Shown here piece by piece: positions 33,706 through 43,860 of a DNA stretch of 64,000 nt. This DNA comes from Symsagittifera roscoffensis (taxonomy: Eukaryota > Xenacoelomorpha > Acoela > Convolutidae), in assembly GCF_963678635.1 (NCBI RefSeq), contig NC_087071.1, forward strand, positions 36,976,438-37,040,437, given 5' to 3'. The position numbers were made by a program, and so were the translations under genes. A model generated the notes under the pieces. The model saw nothing but the letters and a program-made list of their open reading frames with translations, did not search any database and had not been told where the DNA came from. Within the stretch, counting starts at the first letter, position 1; each line of letters begins with the position of its first letter.

Positions 33706-34958
33706 CCCCCACGGCCTGGAATTAAGCAAAAAACCGGACCAAAATTGGTTTGGAGACAAAAATTTGGCCAATAACTATCAAATTTGTACCCTCCGATTCC
33801 TTCCTTTTCCAATCCTTAAGTCGTTAGCTCTATCTACGGAGCTAATCGGAGGGTTACTCAAGAATTTTTCTGGCAGCCGAGCACATTATGCTAGCACGCT
33901 CCTAATACAAAAAATTTTATTGCTCTAACTCTAAAAACTCAAAAACTCGATCCCCAAAACAGATTGACAAAATTCAGAAAATTATCAAAATTTTGATCGA
34001 AATTTTTCCAACTTCTACTGAGTTTTTTCTCACGCGATTTCTCTAGTTAGGGGGATCAAACTACGTAGCGACTCCCTATATAAAAGCTTTTTGCTGTTCG
34101 GAAAAGCTCGGATATCCAAAAATTTGGGGGTCTACAGTTTGGTCGAAAATGGATAATTTTCGACAAAATTTGGGTGTTTCTTGGGTCTAATTAGAAGATA
34201 AGTAATATGTAATAAAGATAATAACCTATTAGTCGTTAATGAATAGTACTATACCCTCCTTTGCACCAAAATACCCGAATTAAGACCCTTAACTCGGAAA
34301 TTTGTAATCGATGGAGGGTACAATCAGACCGTGCCAATCGTGCCCCCCGCCACTTAAGTTTTAATGAAATAGTACCCGAACGATACTAAAATTGCTTCAA
34401 CGATACCCAACAGTCGTTGTGGATGTTGTCCCTATGTCCTTGTTGAGTGTGGAACACGTCGGTCAGCTTGCCACTCTACCATCCGGTCACCGGCAAAATC
34501 ACCATTAACGTGCTTAAATACTCAAGTTACACTCAAGGGAGGGCATCCAACCCTTCACCAAAACACACAATCTTTCTATCAGAAACGATATAAATCAATC
34601 TGAAACAACAACAAATAGGAAGGTCAGATCACATCTCGTCCGGAAATAACATATAAACTGTCACTTTACGTTTTTTACTGTTTTTGGTCTTTTTTGGATT
34701 TTTTACTGTTTTTTGTACTTTTTTGTTTTCAAATAAATTTGTTTTTGGCTTTTTGTTGGTTATACACTATTTTTGTTTGGTGTTACGCTTTCTCTTTAAT
34801 TGTTTTTCGTCCTGGCACCTCGGGACAAGCGGGCTCATGACTTCCCACCTAACCCTCCGGCCCCCGGAATTTTCGGTGTTAACTAAGTTAAAAAGCTAAA
34901 TAGTACTGGACGGAGGGTACGCACCTTCCCCCTTGTACAATAACAGTCATTAAGGCCT

Positions 34959-35261
34959 CTAACTCGGGCATGCGCCCGGAGCGGAGGGTTCGTCGCTGAA
35001 ACGCTTGCTGATCATGATGGTCTTATGCCTTTGACAGGCCCACCCAGGAGCGCCATGAAAACGTCTATGTAACATTCGCCCATCGTTCCATCTCACGGTA
35101 GGATGAGGCTTCTGGGGTTTAAGGTCTCGCAGGGGAACGTCACTGTTCGGGGGACCCCGATTTATCTGTTGTTGTCTCTTACATTCGGCCGGGACAAACC
35201 CTTCTTGGAATGCCTCTACTGTCCCGGCCCTTGGTAATTTAAAGGTGTAACATTCGCCCAA
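34959..35261 (-). CDS. Unrecognised ORF inside the insertion
   Basis: 100 codons, MGECYTFKLPRAGTVEAFQE at the start, basic and Pro/Arg-rich in the middle, HGAPGWA near the primer-binding-like motif. The composition is protein-like, but I recognise no domain. That the 18-base primer-binding motif lies within the frame argues that this is leader sequence read by chance. Confidence 0.25.
   Translation of the reverse strand: MGECYTFKLPRAGTVEAFQEGFVPAECKRQQQINRGPPNSDVPLRDLKPQKPHPTVRWNDGRMLHRRFHGAPGWACQRHKTIMISKRFSDEPSAPGACPS
35038..35055 (-). promoter_or_regulatory. Second copy of the primer-binding motif
   Basis: Minus strand TGGCGCTCCTGGGTGGGC, identical over 18 bases to the motif next to the 5' LTR at 37,247-37,264. 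It lies inside the 2.2 kb insertion, with LTR-like sequence on the side where an LTR would be expected. This suggests the insertion derives from another element using the same tRNA primer. Confidence 0.6.
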
Positions 35262-36031
35262 ATACTACACAGCGACGGAGCGTAGAAAAAGTACCTATTA
35301 ACGACTGGCAGGCGTCAATTACCTTAATCCTACTCGTTTTTCACCGTCTCGACCTTGCCAGTTGATTTTCTGGTCTGTTTAGGGCTAAGTAAAAAGTTAA
35401 TATTTTTAGGCCATCAGTCAAACGACTTTTGATCAGCTTTCGTTTACATGCGAACACAACCACATAGCTGAGTCTCGGATCCTCAGACTACGTGATTGTC
35501 ATTAAAAACACAGCTCGAACAACCTATTTTAACATGTTTTTGTGTGACAGTTCTATATTAAATCCATTGGAGATGGATTGACCCTTTCCTCTTTCTAGCT
35601 ACTCATATTCTAAAATATCAAATTATACCGGTGTTAATTCAGGATTCTACGACATCCAAGTAGCTGCAAAGTCAGTTTTATATAGTCCCTTCACATAAAA
35701 CAGTCTCTGGGGGACCAAGCCTCCGCTCCCGTAATCTTCCTGAGATAACGCTCTTATCCCTTCCAATTTGTGGCACGAGAGGGTTCCGTGGAATTTTCCT
35801 TCCCCACTGAAGCTTCCTTCTCCACTAATTTCCGCTGCTAAGAGTCTTATCGTGTGCTGTTGCCACGATAAGAGGCTTCGTGTTTTTCGTCTCTTGTGCG
35901 ACCGTTTTTCACAATATTTGTCGTTGTTCTGTTTTTTCGTCGTTTTTCGTCAAAATGGCCGTCTTTTTTGTATTTCTGAGAAATATCCACCCTTCAATCG
36001 AAATTTTAAAAATAAAAATTCTAGAATGTTC

Positions 36032-37166
36032 CTACCCTCCTTCGCAATACTTTTTCGTTCCTAAGGCCCTAATTCGTTTTTTTTTCGTGTCGTCGGAAGG
36101 TTGCGCTGTGCCATCTGGCAGAATGGCACGAGGATCCGAACTTTTCTGGGGGCAATGCTTCGCGAAGTGTCCGGGTTGCCCACAAGAGAAACAATTACCG
36201 CGGGGTATCGTACTCTTCATCCCATACCTCCCCCTGCATTGGATTGAAAGCTTTGCCGGCTTTCACCAGGGTAGGGGTCAAACAGTTGCCTGTGTCGCTG
36301 AACCTGTTCTTGTCGGGGTAGGTTTTCCGGGTGGGGTGCGGGGATAACAGATTTGACGAACCTACCCATCATGGCTGTTATATTCTGCATCTGCGTCAAG
36401 AGGTCACCCTGAGCACTCACCAATTGGTCGATCCTTGGGTCTCAACCCACTGGTTGACGACCCGAGCTCGTCCCCACTTTAGGTGCTCTCCCACTCGGCC
36501 CGCTCCCCACACTGGGTTCAGCCGTTGGCTCGGGAATGCCCTCTGCCTCGCGTGCAAGATGCAGTCTCTTTCTGTTCCTGGCCCTTGATGATTTGTTCAC
36601 TAGATCCAGTGCCTGTGCGCGAGCGACCGCTTGTGCCAAGTTCCCAAGATCTTCTGACAATAGCTGGTCCTGTAGCTCGACGTCGAAAAGTCCATCGATG
36701 AACTGCTCACGATACATCGCGTCCCTCACCTGAGCCCCAACATTACCATTCGCAACATCACCACTCGACGGAAAAACTCCCTAAGGCCTTCTTTTTCTCC
36801 CTGCATCAAGTTCTTGAACTCTGCTCGGGCCTCAGCCTGTGTCTGAAACGGCATCATGCGGTGATCGAGCTCAGCCATCATCGCTGCCAAAGTTAGTGGT
36901 TCGAATTCCTCCATTTCTTCGCGGAAGTGGGCTGGCATGCTGGTGAGTTCGTCAAGTGCCCAACCCGTCAGGCAAGTTGGCAGGACCATCCGGGCTTTCT
37001 CGTCGTCCCGCGGGTTCGCATCGGCCACCCAAGCAAAGTGCTTCCTCCAGTCCGCCCAGTTCTGGTAGTTGCTGGACGGAAACCGGTCCGGACGTATCGT
37101 CCCGAATCCGAACACACCTTGCTGTCGGTCGAGGGCGTTTGCCGCCGCCACCGCAGCCTCTGCCAT
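36032..37166 (-). pseudogene. Gag of the 11.5 kb element
   Basis: Minus strand, starting at ATG 37,166 (MAEAAVAAANALDRQQGVFG). A capsid region follows (FPSSNYQNWADWRKHFAWVA, then MQGEKEGLREFFRRVVMLRM), a frameshift near 36,727, then QFIDGLFDVELQDQLLSEDL and a Pro/Gln-rich stretch with a stop near 36,442, then the zinc knuckle CFSCGQPGHFAKHC (CX2CX4HX4C) near 36,180. It ends just at the 2.2 kb insertion. Gag forms the particle that packages element RNA. The domain set is complete but the frame is broken at least three times. Confidence 0.88.
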
Positions 37167-37246
37167 CAGTTGACGATCTCCACTGCAATCATATCGTCTA
37201 GTAGTTGATCAAACGTATCGTTTCACGCAACTGTAGTCCAAAGAGA

Positions 37247-37264
37247 GCCCACCCAGGAGCGCCA
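37247..37264 (-). promoter_or_regulatory. Primer-binding site
   Basis: Minus strand TGGCGCTCCTGGGTGGGC begins exactly where the 5' LTR ends. It starts with TGG, complementary to the CCA tail of a tRNA, as expected of a retrotransposon PBS. The tRNA species cannot be named without the tRNA set of the genome. Confidence 0.75.
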
Positions 37265-39493
37265 AGGTCGTCTTGGGGATAGTTGACTGTTAAGACCCAA
37301 TATATTCCTTCCATATTGTCCGCTGAGTCCCATCCCTAAATACCATAACTAGCAAGGGGTGAGCTATGATCCGGTTTTTGACGACAATCCCTTCGGTTGA
37401 AAGGTTGAATTTGGTGTTCGATCGGTGTACTACACTGGGTTGCGTCCTCTTTACTCAATTGCTCTCGACTGTTCTTTCCCCTGGAAAGAATCGCAAGAAA
37501 CTGGATAGTAATTGAATTCAGAAATCAATATGTAAATTGCTGAGTATAAGGGCCGCTAGGTGACCTGAATACAATTTATAAAGTATCAATGAACTTAATC
37601 TGCGATAAGTTCCAGAAAACTGCCTCTTGCAGTTCACTTTACAAACAATTCTAAACAACTCTTCAACTTGCTTCACAAAGCTTCACTAAAAATCTCGAGT
37701 CGAGAACTCACTTTAAAAATTTCACGAGTCACTCTCAGGACCCGTCTGAATTCTAAAAGTCTCAATCTTGTTCTCTAACTAACTGAGAACCAACCGCTCG
37801 CTCTCACAGCATACTTGTTCTGCAGTTCGGTGGTTGTGCCTTAATCGCGTATCGTTATCTTTATTTACTTTCGGTTCGGTCAGAGGCGTACCGTTCCCTA
37901 TCCCTACTAACATTCACTTAACTAGCTGCCGCTCAGGACTTATCAGCTGAATCAACCATTAGGTCAGCTTTAATTAAACATCGGGGTGGCACTTAGTTAC
38001 TCAGGACATACTGAGCAAACATTGGGTTCAACTACAAAATCAACTCCCAATCGTATTTGACAAATGACCCCTTGCATGAATTTATTTTAGTTCTTCCTAA
38101 CTTTTTTCCTTTCCTATGAATTGGGTAGTTCTCACACAACCGGGAAATTAACTTCCATGATACTTGAAAAATTTCCATTTTTGGTCAATTTAAGTTTTAA
38201 TCCCCCAAGTCCAAGGGCTGGGTAATTCCCTTCCCCGTATCCGTTATGATCCAAAAAAAACACCACAAGAATTTATTTAATATGCTAGGGCTGTTCAAAA
38301 AAACTTCATCCTGAAATTCCCATTTCCCCCCATAGACGTTCCCAATTTTTGTCTGGGGCTGTATTTTTACTTGTTTGTCGTTCTTATCGAACGTCCAAGT
38401 GGAGTGGGTTAAGCTGACCCCAATGTTTGCTAATTACAGAAAATCACTTTTGCTCGCGTACAAAGGTCAAAACTAAAAAATCTCAATTTAGGGGCCTCCC
38501 CTTACCTCCCCAGGTAGGTAAGTACCCCTTACGGGTCCTTACAATGCTAATTTATTGCTTTTTAGGGGGTTCCGGGGTCTTGGGGTCAAAAATGCCAAAT
38601 GACCTCTTAGAGGTCATCCGAGGTCAAATGAGGTCAAACGCGTCCAAACGTCCTATTTTCGATGGGAGATCATTCTCACTAAGTTTCATTCATATCGTAC
38701 CATCCCTTCCCATATTTTCGAAAAAATTGGGTCAATTTAGTTTTTCCCTAAAATTGCCATTTTTAACCCATAGGAAATTCCGGAGGGGATTGGGTCACTA
38801 GATGTCCCCTTACTGGTTTGGGCCCCCTTCACAATGGTGCATTAAAACCACAAGTCAATTATCACTATCAGGTGTTAAAAGCCTTATTCAATTTTCGAGT
38901 GCTAATAGCTTCCGACGTAGCCGCCGGAGTGGGTCCAAACTTTGATACATTATAGGTCTTACCCCAACCTAACATCCCCCCAAGTTTCAGCCTCTTAGCA
39001 TTATCAGGGGTCAGGGAATAACGAAAAAGTGGGTTTTGTTTACATAGAGCGTAAAACCGTAAAAAATCCCGGTGGTGAACTTCCCTCGCCTAGGGCTACA
39101 ATATATTGCAATATGAAGTCATTCTGACCATTAAATACCGGTTTACAAAAGTGCTAATTGCATTTTCGGAAATCATTATCACTCGCCCCCAGGGGTCCCA
39201 GGGGTCCGGAAATTTGCATGCCCGGCTAAAATCATCTCTATTAGTCACCCACAAATTTTCATAAGGATTGGACCAGTGGTTCCCAATCCGGGGTGTTTCC
39301 AGATTTTTAGCGCTTTTCCAATTCTTCGCCCTAGAGGTCAAAATCAAGGTGCAAAGTCCGATTACGATTGTTTGATCTCAAACTAAGCTTATCTATCACT
39401 GAATTTCATTGCTACAAGTTCATACAGTCGGTTTACGTTAAAATCAAATTTCGCAATTTTCAACCATTTTCATCATGAATTACCAATCTTAAA
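37265..39493 (-). repeat. 5' LTR of the 11.5 kb element
   Basis: About 2,229 bases, direct repeat of 28,040-30,279. On the minus strand its inner end (...CCAAGACGACC) abuts the primer-binding site. Its outer end reads TTTAAGATTGG where the other LTR has TGTAAGATTGG, a decayed terminal dinucleotide. The LTR is expected to contain the promoter and polyadenylation signal; I cannot place these reliably. Confidence 0.9.
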
Positions 39494-39619
39494 GTTTAAA
39501 TTTGAAAAACAGGGGCTTGAAAAAAAAGAAAAAACCCTGGGTTCCTGTTGGAGTTGTTTATCAAATAGCTGGAAATTGGTCTATAGACTGTTTAGCCCGC
39601 ACTGAAATTTCTCGGATAA

Positions 39620-39910
39620 AAAAAGATTATAATGAGAAAATTTTGCCAAAATTGTTGCCATTATAATCGATTATGTGTAACCAATTTAGACAGCATTTTT
39701 TATTATAATAGAAAAAATGTATATTATTTTCATGGCCATCATATTGCATTATATTTCCACTAAAACCTATTTTTATCTCCAAGTAATCGCTATAAACTCT
39801 TTTTTCCCCAAAAATCGCCATAAAATTGCAATAAAATCTATTGTTTTTGCCATGATATTGCACTTAAGTCTATTGCTATCGCCCTAAAATTGCATTGAAT
39901 CTAGGACCCA
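39620..39910. repeat. AT-rich interspersed ATTATAATCGATTA / ATTGCA motifs
   Basis: Scattered ATTATAATCGATTATGTG-like and AAATTGCAATAAAATC-like units occur over about 280 bases, with a short unit around CCATAAAATTGCA recurring about every 40-60 bases. It is related in style to the TAATCGATT clusters at 27.0, 54.4, 61.7 and 62.4 kb. Confidence 0.5.
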
Positions 39911-40947
39911 AAAAATTGATTAAAAAATTGGATTATATTGTCCTAGATTTTTTTCTTTAAAGCCTGCTGTTTGAAAACTTACAACAAAAAGGAATGCAAA
40001 CAGAACAGTTTACTAGAGCGGATCTCCTTTGAAGCAGGTCTAAGTTCCCAAAAGCGAACACAATCACACTAACGGAAATAGCAGCAGACACGCTCACGCA
40101 GTTAGACTTCATTCATTTTCGAAGTTTTTGGACAAAAACTTCAAAATTGTCTCAAAAATTGACTGCTTAAAACACGTAAAAGCTATTCATTTTGAAAAAT
40201 ACTCACTTGAAACGCACAGAAAAAACATAAACATTTAAACAAAATTTCAAAATTTCTTCTATTTTTAATATTGTCGAACTTTGTCCATTTCTTGCTTACG
40301 TTAAATATACTAAATTCAATTTTTTTTTATCATGATTGATAATCTGAAATGAAGAAGGTAGGAAGAAAAAATGAGCCTTTTGTCGAAAAATTACAATGAA
40401 ATGGGAAATCATTCCATCGAATAATCTCACAGTTTCGAAAACAAAAAAACACAACAGGTTTCGTCGTTGAGAAAAAAAATTTTTCAGCATATTTGATCAT
40501 GTATGGCATAAAACATTTCTGCCAATTTCAATTCATTTGCAATTTTGAATGAGTAGCGATTCATATTAGTCGTCAACTTGGGCTTGAAGTCGGCAAGTTT
40601 CTCGAGCGAAAAAACATTTACTTCGTGACCAAAAAAAACTTCCAATTAGAGAATGAGCGTGGATGTGCTATAACTTTTTTTATCGTTAGAACAAGTCTTG
40701 TTTGACTACAACCATAGTCTTTTCTAACAAAGGGATCATAGCTAAACGTTTTTTTTAATGTTAGAAAGCTTACACGAGTATAATTCTGGTTTTATTTCAT
40801 TTCGTTGATTTAGTCAAACAAAGTCGGTCAAGGCCACTTTAGCTTCTGTTATTGATAACTGAGTTAATAAAAAAACTGTGGTTCAAAACCGGTTACGGCG
40901 CCGTCACATTTTTATTCTGTTTTTTTTTTACTTTTTTCAGATTTTTA
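39911..40947. other. No gene recognised
   Basis: AT-rich sequence with A and T runs; one minus-strand ORF (40,296-40,490) without recognisable features. Confidence 0.5.
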
Positions 40948-40955
40948 AAGCAAAC

Positions 40956-41392
40956 CAGGGGCGGATCTAGGATTTTCTCGAGGGGGGGGGGGGGCGGATT
41001 TTCAAAAAATTTTCCAAAAATTTGACGACCTTTTTTTTTTTTTTAGGTCGACCAAATTGATTTTTTGAGCTCTCCCAAAGCACTGTTTTGCCCCTACTTT
41101 GGCTAAATTTTCTGCGCCGCAGGCAAATTTTTAAAAAAACAGTCAGTAAAGCCGTTTTCGGGCACTTTTTGAAAAATTTTGACAAAAAAATTGCGTTTTT
41201 TTTGGCGCGCGCTCCCCCTCAAAGTTAGTATATATTGGCGCCGAAGGCGCCTTTAGAAAAATTTTAGGGTCGGTCGGCCAAAAATGGATTTCTGAAAAAG
41301 TATCAAAGGGGGGACCCTTTGGGTCGGCAGGGGGTCGAATCCCTGAGGGGGGGGGGGGCGTCCGCCCCCCCCCCCCCCTAAATCCGCCCCTG
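40956..41392. mobile_element. 437 bp hAT-type MITE with perfect 8 bp target duplication
   Basis: The ends are CAGGGGCGGATCTAGG at the left and CCTAAATCCGCCCCTG at the right, inverted with one mismatch in 16, followed inward by G or C runs. The 8 bases AAGCAAAC are present on both sides (40,948-40,955 and 41,393-41,400). Termini starting CAG/CTG and an 8 bp duplication are hallmarks of the hAT superfamily. It has no transposase, so it depends on one supplied elsewhere. Minus-strand ORFs inside (40,967-41,185; 41,143-41,439) are artefacts. Confidence 0.88.
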
Positions 41393-41620
41393 AAGCAAAC
41401 GATCTTTGTGAGAAAGGATTGATCCTGTGATGTCGACATCGTGCATGACGTACTGCAAAAAACTATTCGCCCTCAAATTAGTGTCAACGAAGACGTCTGG
41501 GTTTGACAATCCAAAACAGATAACTTCTCCATAAAACATGGCTGCGAAAGAACATTTATTCTGCATTTGTACTCCCATAGGCGGACTAGTTTCAACTTTT
41601 GCGAGAAATGATTTTTTCTA
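41393..41620 (-). CDS. Unrecognised ORF, possible terminal exon next to the MITE
   Basis: The minus strand encodes about 70 residues of protein-like composition (MQNKCSFAAMFYGEVICFGL, then FVDTNLRANSFLQYVMHDVD and ITGSILSHKDRLL). Without the MITE and one duplicate of its target, the codon after the last Leu would be TAA, so the MITE lies immediately at the end of this frame. The upstream limit lies near the start of the 1.6 kb repeat. No family recognised. Confidence 0.35.
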
Positions 41621-43191
41621 ACTTTTTGAGAACCTACATCAGATTATACAAGTTGGATTGTTCAAGTTTCAAATTCTTTTAAGAAACTCAAGATGACTCT
41701 TTCTGACAAGATAAATTTTGAAATTAGTTTTCACAGATAATGTAGGATCGAAAAAGTTAATCAACATTATCTGTATAAACTGATGGTAACGTTTTCCTGT
41801 CACAGAGGGTCATCAGGAGTTTTTCTAAATGAAATTTTCATCAACTTTTTAGCTATTGAACTCCTTATTTTTGCAATAGGCCGAACAATTTCATCGAGCA
41901 TTGATGATATGTTTTCAACGAATGTCCTTGATTTTGTTCATGCTTCTTTTCGCGGTTTATCGATTGTTCACTGCTTTTTGTGCTAAAATAATTCTATAAA
42001 ACCGATTCAAAGCAACCAATTAAAATAGACTAAACCAAATTTTTAGAACTCATTTCTATCAAATTTGGTCAGTTTTAGACAAAAAAACGTTGAGAACCAA
42101 AAATTATTAGATTTTTGCCAAATTTTTTATGGCGTATTTCTTTTTGCAAAAAATGAGACTACAATTGTACCTTTCAATTGGGTCAATTTATTTGGTTCTA
42201 AGTTATAGAGGGAAACAAGGTAAAATTATGTAAAAAACTGCAATTGGGCCGGCTTGCTTGCTTAATTTTAAAGCAAATGAACAGAAAAATTTTAAATTAA
42301 TAAATATGGTCTGAATTTGTCCAAAATGATCGGCGCTATGAAAAAGCTGGCACAATTCCAAGCTTGATGAATGTGAACGAATTCAACCAAATTTAAGAAA
42401 AAAAGGGTAATTTGCGATTTTTACTGTCTATTGCAAAAATAACCCAAATAATGGGAAAATCAAAAATGGTTAATAAAGAACGTGTTTTGAAAAAACTTCA
42501 CGTTATCGCGTTATGTTCATATACAAAAAAAAACACTGTCAGATTAATCTCGGAGGTGAATGAGGTTTTCAAGCTACCCAAAATTTTTCAATGTTTTTAA
42601 ATTTTGCATACTTGATCCCCCCGTTATGCAGAACTGAACTCTGGTGCCATGATTTATTGTTGTCTGTGGTTCAATTTTATCATTTGATTCACGTTCGAAA
42701 CCAGGTAATCCAGATTGAGGGAATTAGTAATCTCAAATTGATCAAACTTTGGATAAATGCGGTCAACTTAGATGTGTCCACACTTCAGTCATAGGCTCTT
42801 GCGGAAACTTTGATTTTCCTGGGCAATTTTTTCAATATTGTCCTTACTTAGCATAGTTTGATGAACTTTGTTATAATTTTTATGCATGCTTTTTGAACAA
42901 TTTTTCAAAATTACAGTAGCACTTTTCATGTTTTCATTATCAATGCACAATTTGTATTCAAAATCTGCTTTAGTTTGATGTTTTCCTGATTTTGAACGCA
43001 ATTTTTTATACCAGACTTGATGTAAAATGGTATTTTTAGAATTTATTGAAGTCTTAAGGATGTATATACTTTGACAGTTTTTTTTATAATTTATCTGCTC
43101 TAAGTTCAATTTTCCTTGACCTTTTTAGATATATTTTTTAAAACTTTATTTTGGTTCAAATTTTGATGTAAATTGAGAACTTCCCAAGAGC
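41594..43191. repeat. 1.6 kb dispersed repeat, copy A
   Basis: Matches 48,607-50,229 in direct orientation over its whole length, with roughly 90 percent identity by eye and small indels. It ends at 43,191, where the integrase-bearing gypsy fragment begins. It contains a 106-codon minus-strand ORF (42,789-43,109; LRSKSGKHQTKADFEYKLCI) that is also recognisable in copy B, plus plus-strand ORFs at 41,783-41,986 and 42,412-42,600 that recur there. No known domain. No terminal repeats or target duplication identified. Confidence 0.85.
42789..43109 (-). CDS. Repeat-encoded ORF, Lys/Asn-rich, unrecognised
   Basis: 106 codons on the minus strand of copy A, from MNLEQINYKK to ENQSFRKSL. In copy B the same protein can be read after one frame change at an A run (8 versus 7 A), and most replacements there are conservative (Asp/Glu, Ile/Leu, Asn/Lys). 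That hints at a once-coding sequence in a repeat family, but with only two copies the evidence is modest. Function unknown. Confidence 0.35.
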   Translation of the reverse strand: MNLEQINYKKNCQSIYILKTSINSKNTILHQVWYKKLRSKSGKHQTKADFEYKLCIDNENMKSATVILKNCSKSMHKNYNKVHQTMLSKDNIEKIAQENQSFRKSL

Positions 43192-43212
43192 CAAGACATC
43201 TCAAAGAACGAG

Positions 43213-43824
43213 ATGTCAGGAAATAGATCGTACGATCGGTGGTCGGATACACCACAGGACTGGCGAAACGACAAACGGGAAGAGAGTCTACTGGATCCAA
43301 AGTGGAACCGCTCAATGTCAAATGCAAACGAACTTTCGGAAGAGAAGATCACAGAAGCAGTACAGCGAACGAGAAAAATCATTAGAGGTGGCCGGAAAAT
43401 TAGAGATAGCTCCGACAGTGAAACCCGACAGGCATCACGAGTGAAATGGCAGCTCGAACCAGATCAACAAAAAGAAGCAGATCAGAGACTACTTTCATTC
43501 TGGCAACTAATCGGAGGAGAAGGCAACATACCGGGAAACACCAATAGAGAATTGGTGGCAAACACAGAGGAGATCAAGCACAGCCCAGAAAATGGACAAA
43601 GTTCAGCGATAACCAAACCAACCGCATCGGCGGAAAGAAAGCTAAGTGAGGTGCAGGTAGTCGAGATGGACTTAACGACTACAGAAGAGGCTGAGAGTGA
43701 AGAAGAAGTGTGTGCAATCGAACCACCGAAGACGTTGGGAAAATTAAAACTGCCGAAGCAGCAACAAGAGGAGACCCTGGACAATTTTGCAAAACTGTTC
43801 GACAAAAGTCTGTTGGCCGAATAA
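43213..43824 (+). pseudogene. Acidic linker preceding integrase
   Basis: A 203-codon ORF of low complexity rich in Glu, Gln, Ser and Arg (KITEAVQRTRKIIRGGRKIR, then DLTTTEEAESEEEVCAIEPP). It ends with NFAKLFDKSLLAE and TAA, and the frame resumes directly into the next segment, so it is the spacer between RNase H and integrase of a gypsy polyprotein. The ATG at 43,213 lies within a hairpin at the fragment edge and is probably not a real start. Confidence 0.6.
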
Positions 43825-43860
43825 ACAACCGAAGACACTTGGATGGACCGCCTTAGATGA

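Larger units (their letters stand above)
33787..36037. mobile_element. 2.2 kb insertion between gag and protease, flanked by GGAGGGTA
   Basis: On the minus strand gag ends ...GCGAAGGAGGGTA near 36,030-36,042 and the protease leader restarts ...CGGAGGGTACAAATTTG near 33,787. The 8 bases GGAGGGTA stand at both edges like a target-site duplication, and removing one copy plus the interior would rejoin gag to the pre-protease frame. The interior contains the LTR-like block at 35,290-35,720, a copy of the primer-binding motif at 35,038-35,055, an unrecognised minus-strand ORF (34,959-35,261) and three short ACCCTCC/GGAGGGT-bounded units (33,787-33,860; 34,252-34,322; 34,912-34,990). Its family is not identified. 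Confidence 0.6.
28040..39493 (-). mobile_element. 11.5 kb Ty3/gypsy LTR retrotransposon carrying alpha-spectrin sequence
   Basis: Two direct repeats of about 2.2 kb (28,040-30,279 and 37,265-39,493) bound an internal region with, on the minus strand, a primer-binding site (37,247-37,264), gag (36.0-37.2 kb), a 2.2 kb insertion (33.8-36.0 kb), protease (about 33.65 kb), RT (32.3-33.2 kb), RNase H (31.75-32.3 kb), a linker (31.43-31.75 kb), alpha-spectrin (30.75-31.44 kb) and a polypurine tract (30,280-30,290). GC content is clearly above the surroundings. Integrase is not found. The protein frames carry stops and shifts. No target-site duplication is evident at the outer LTR ends. Confidence 0.9.
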
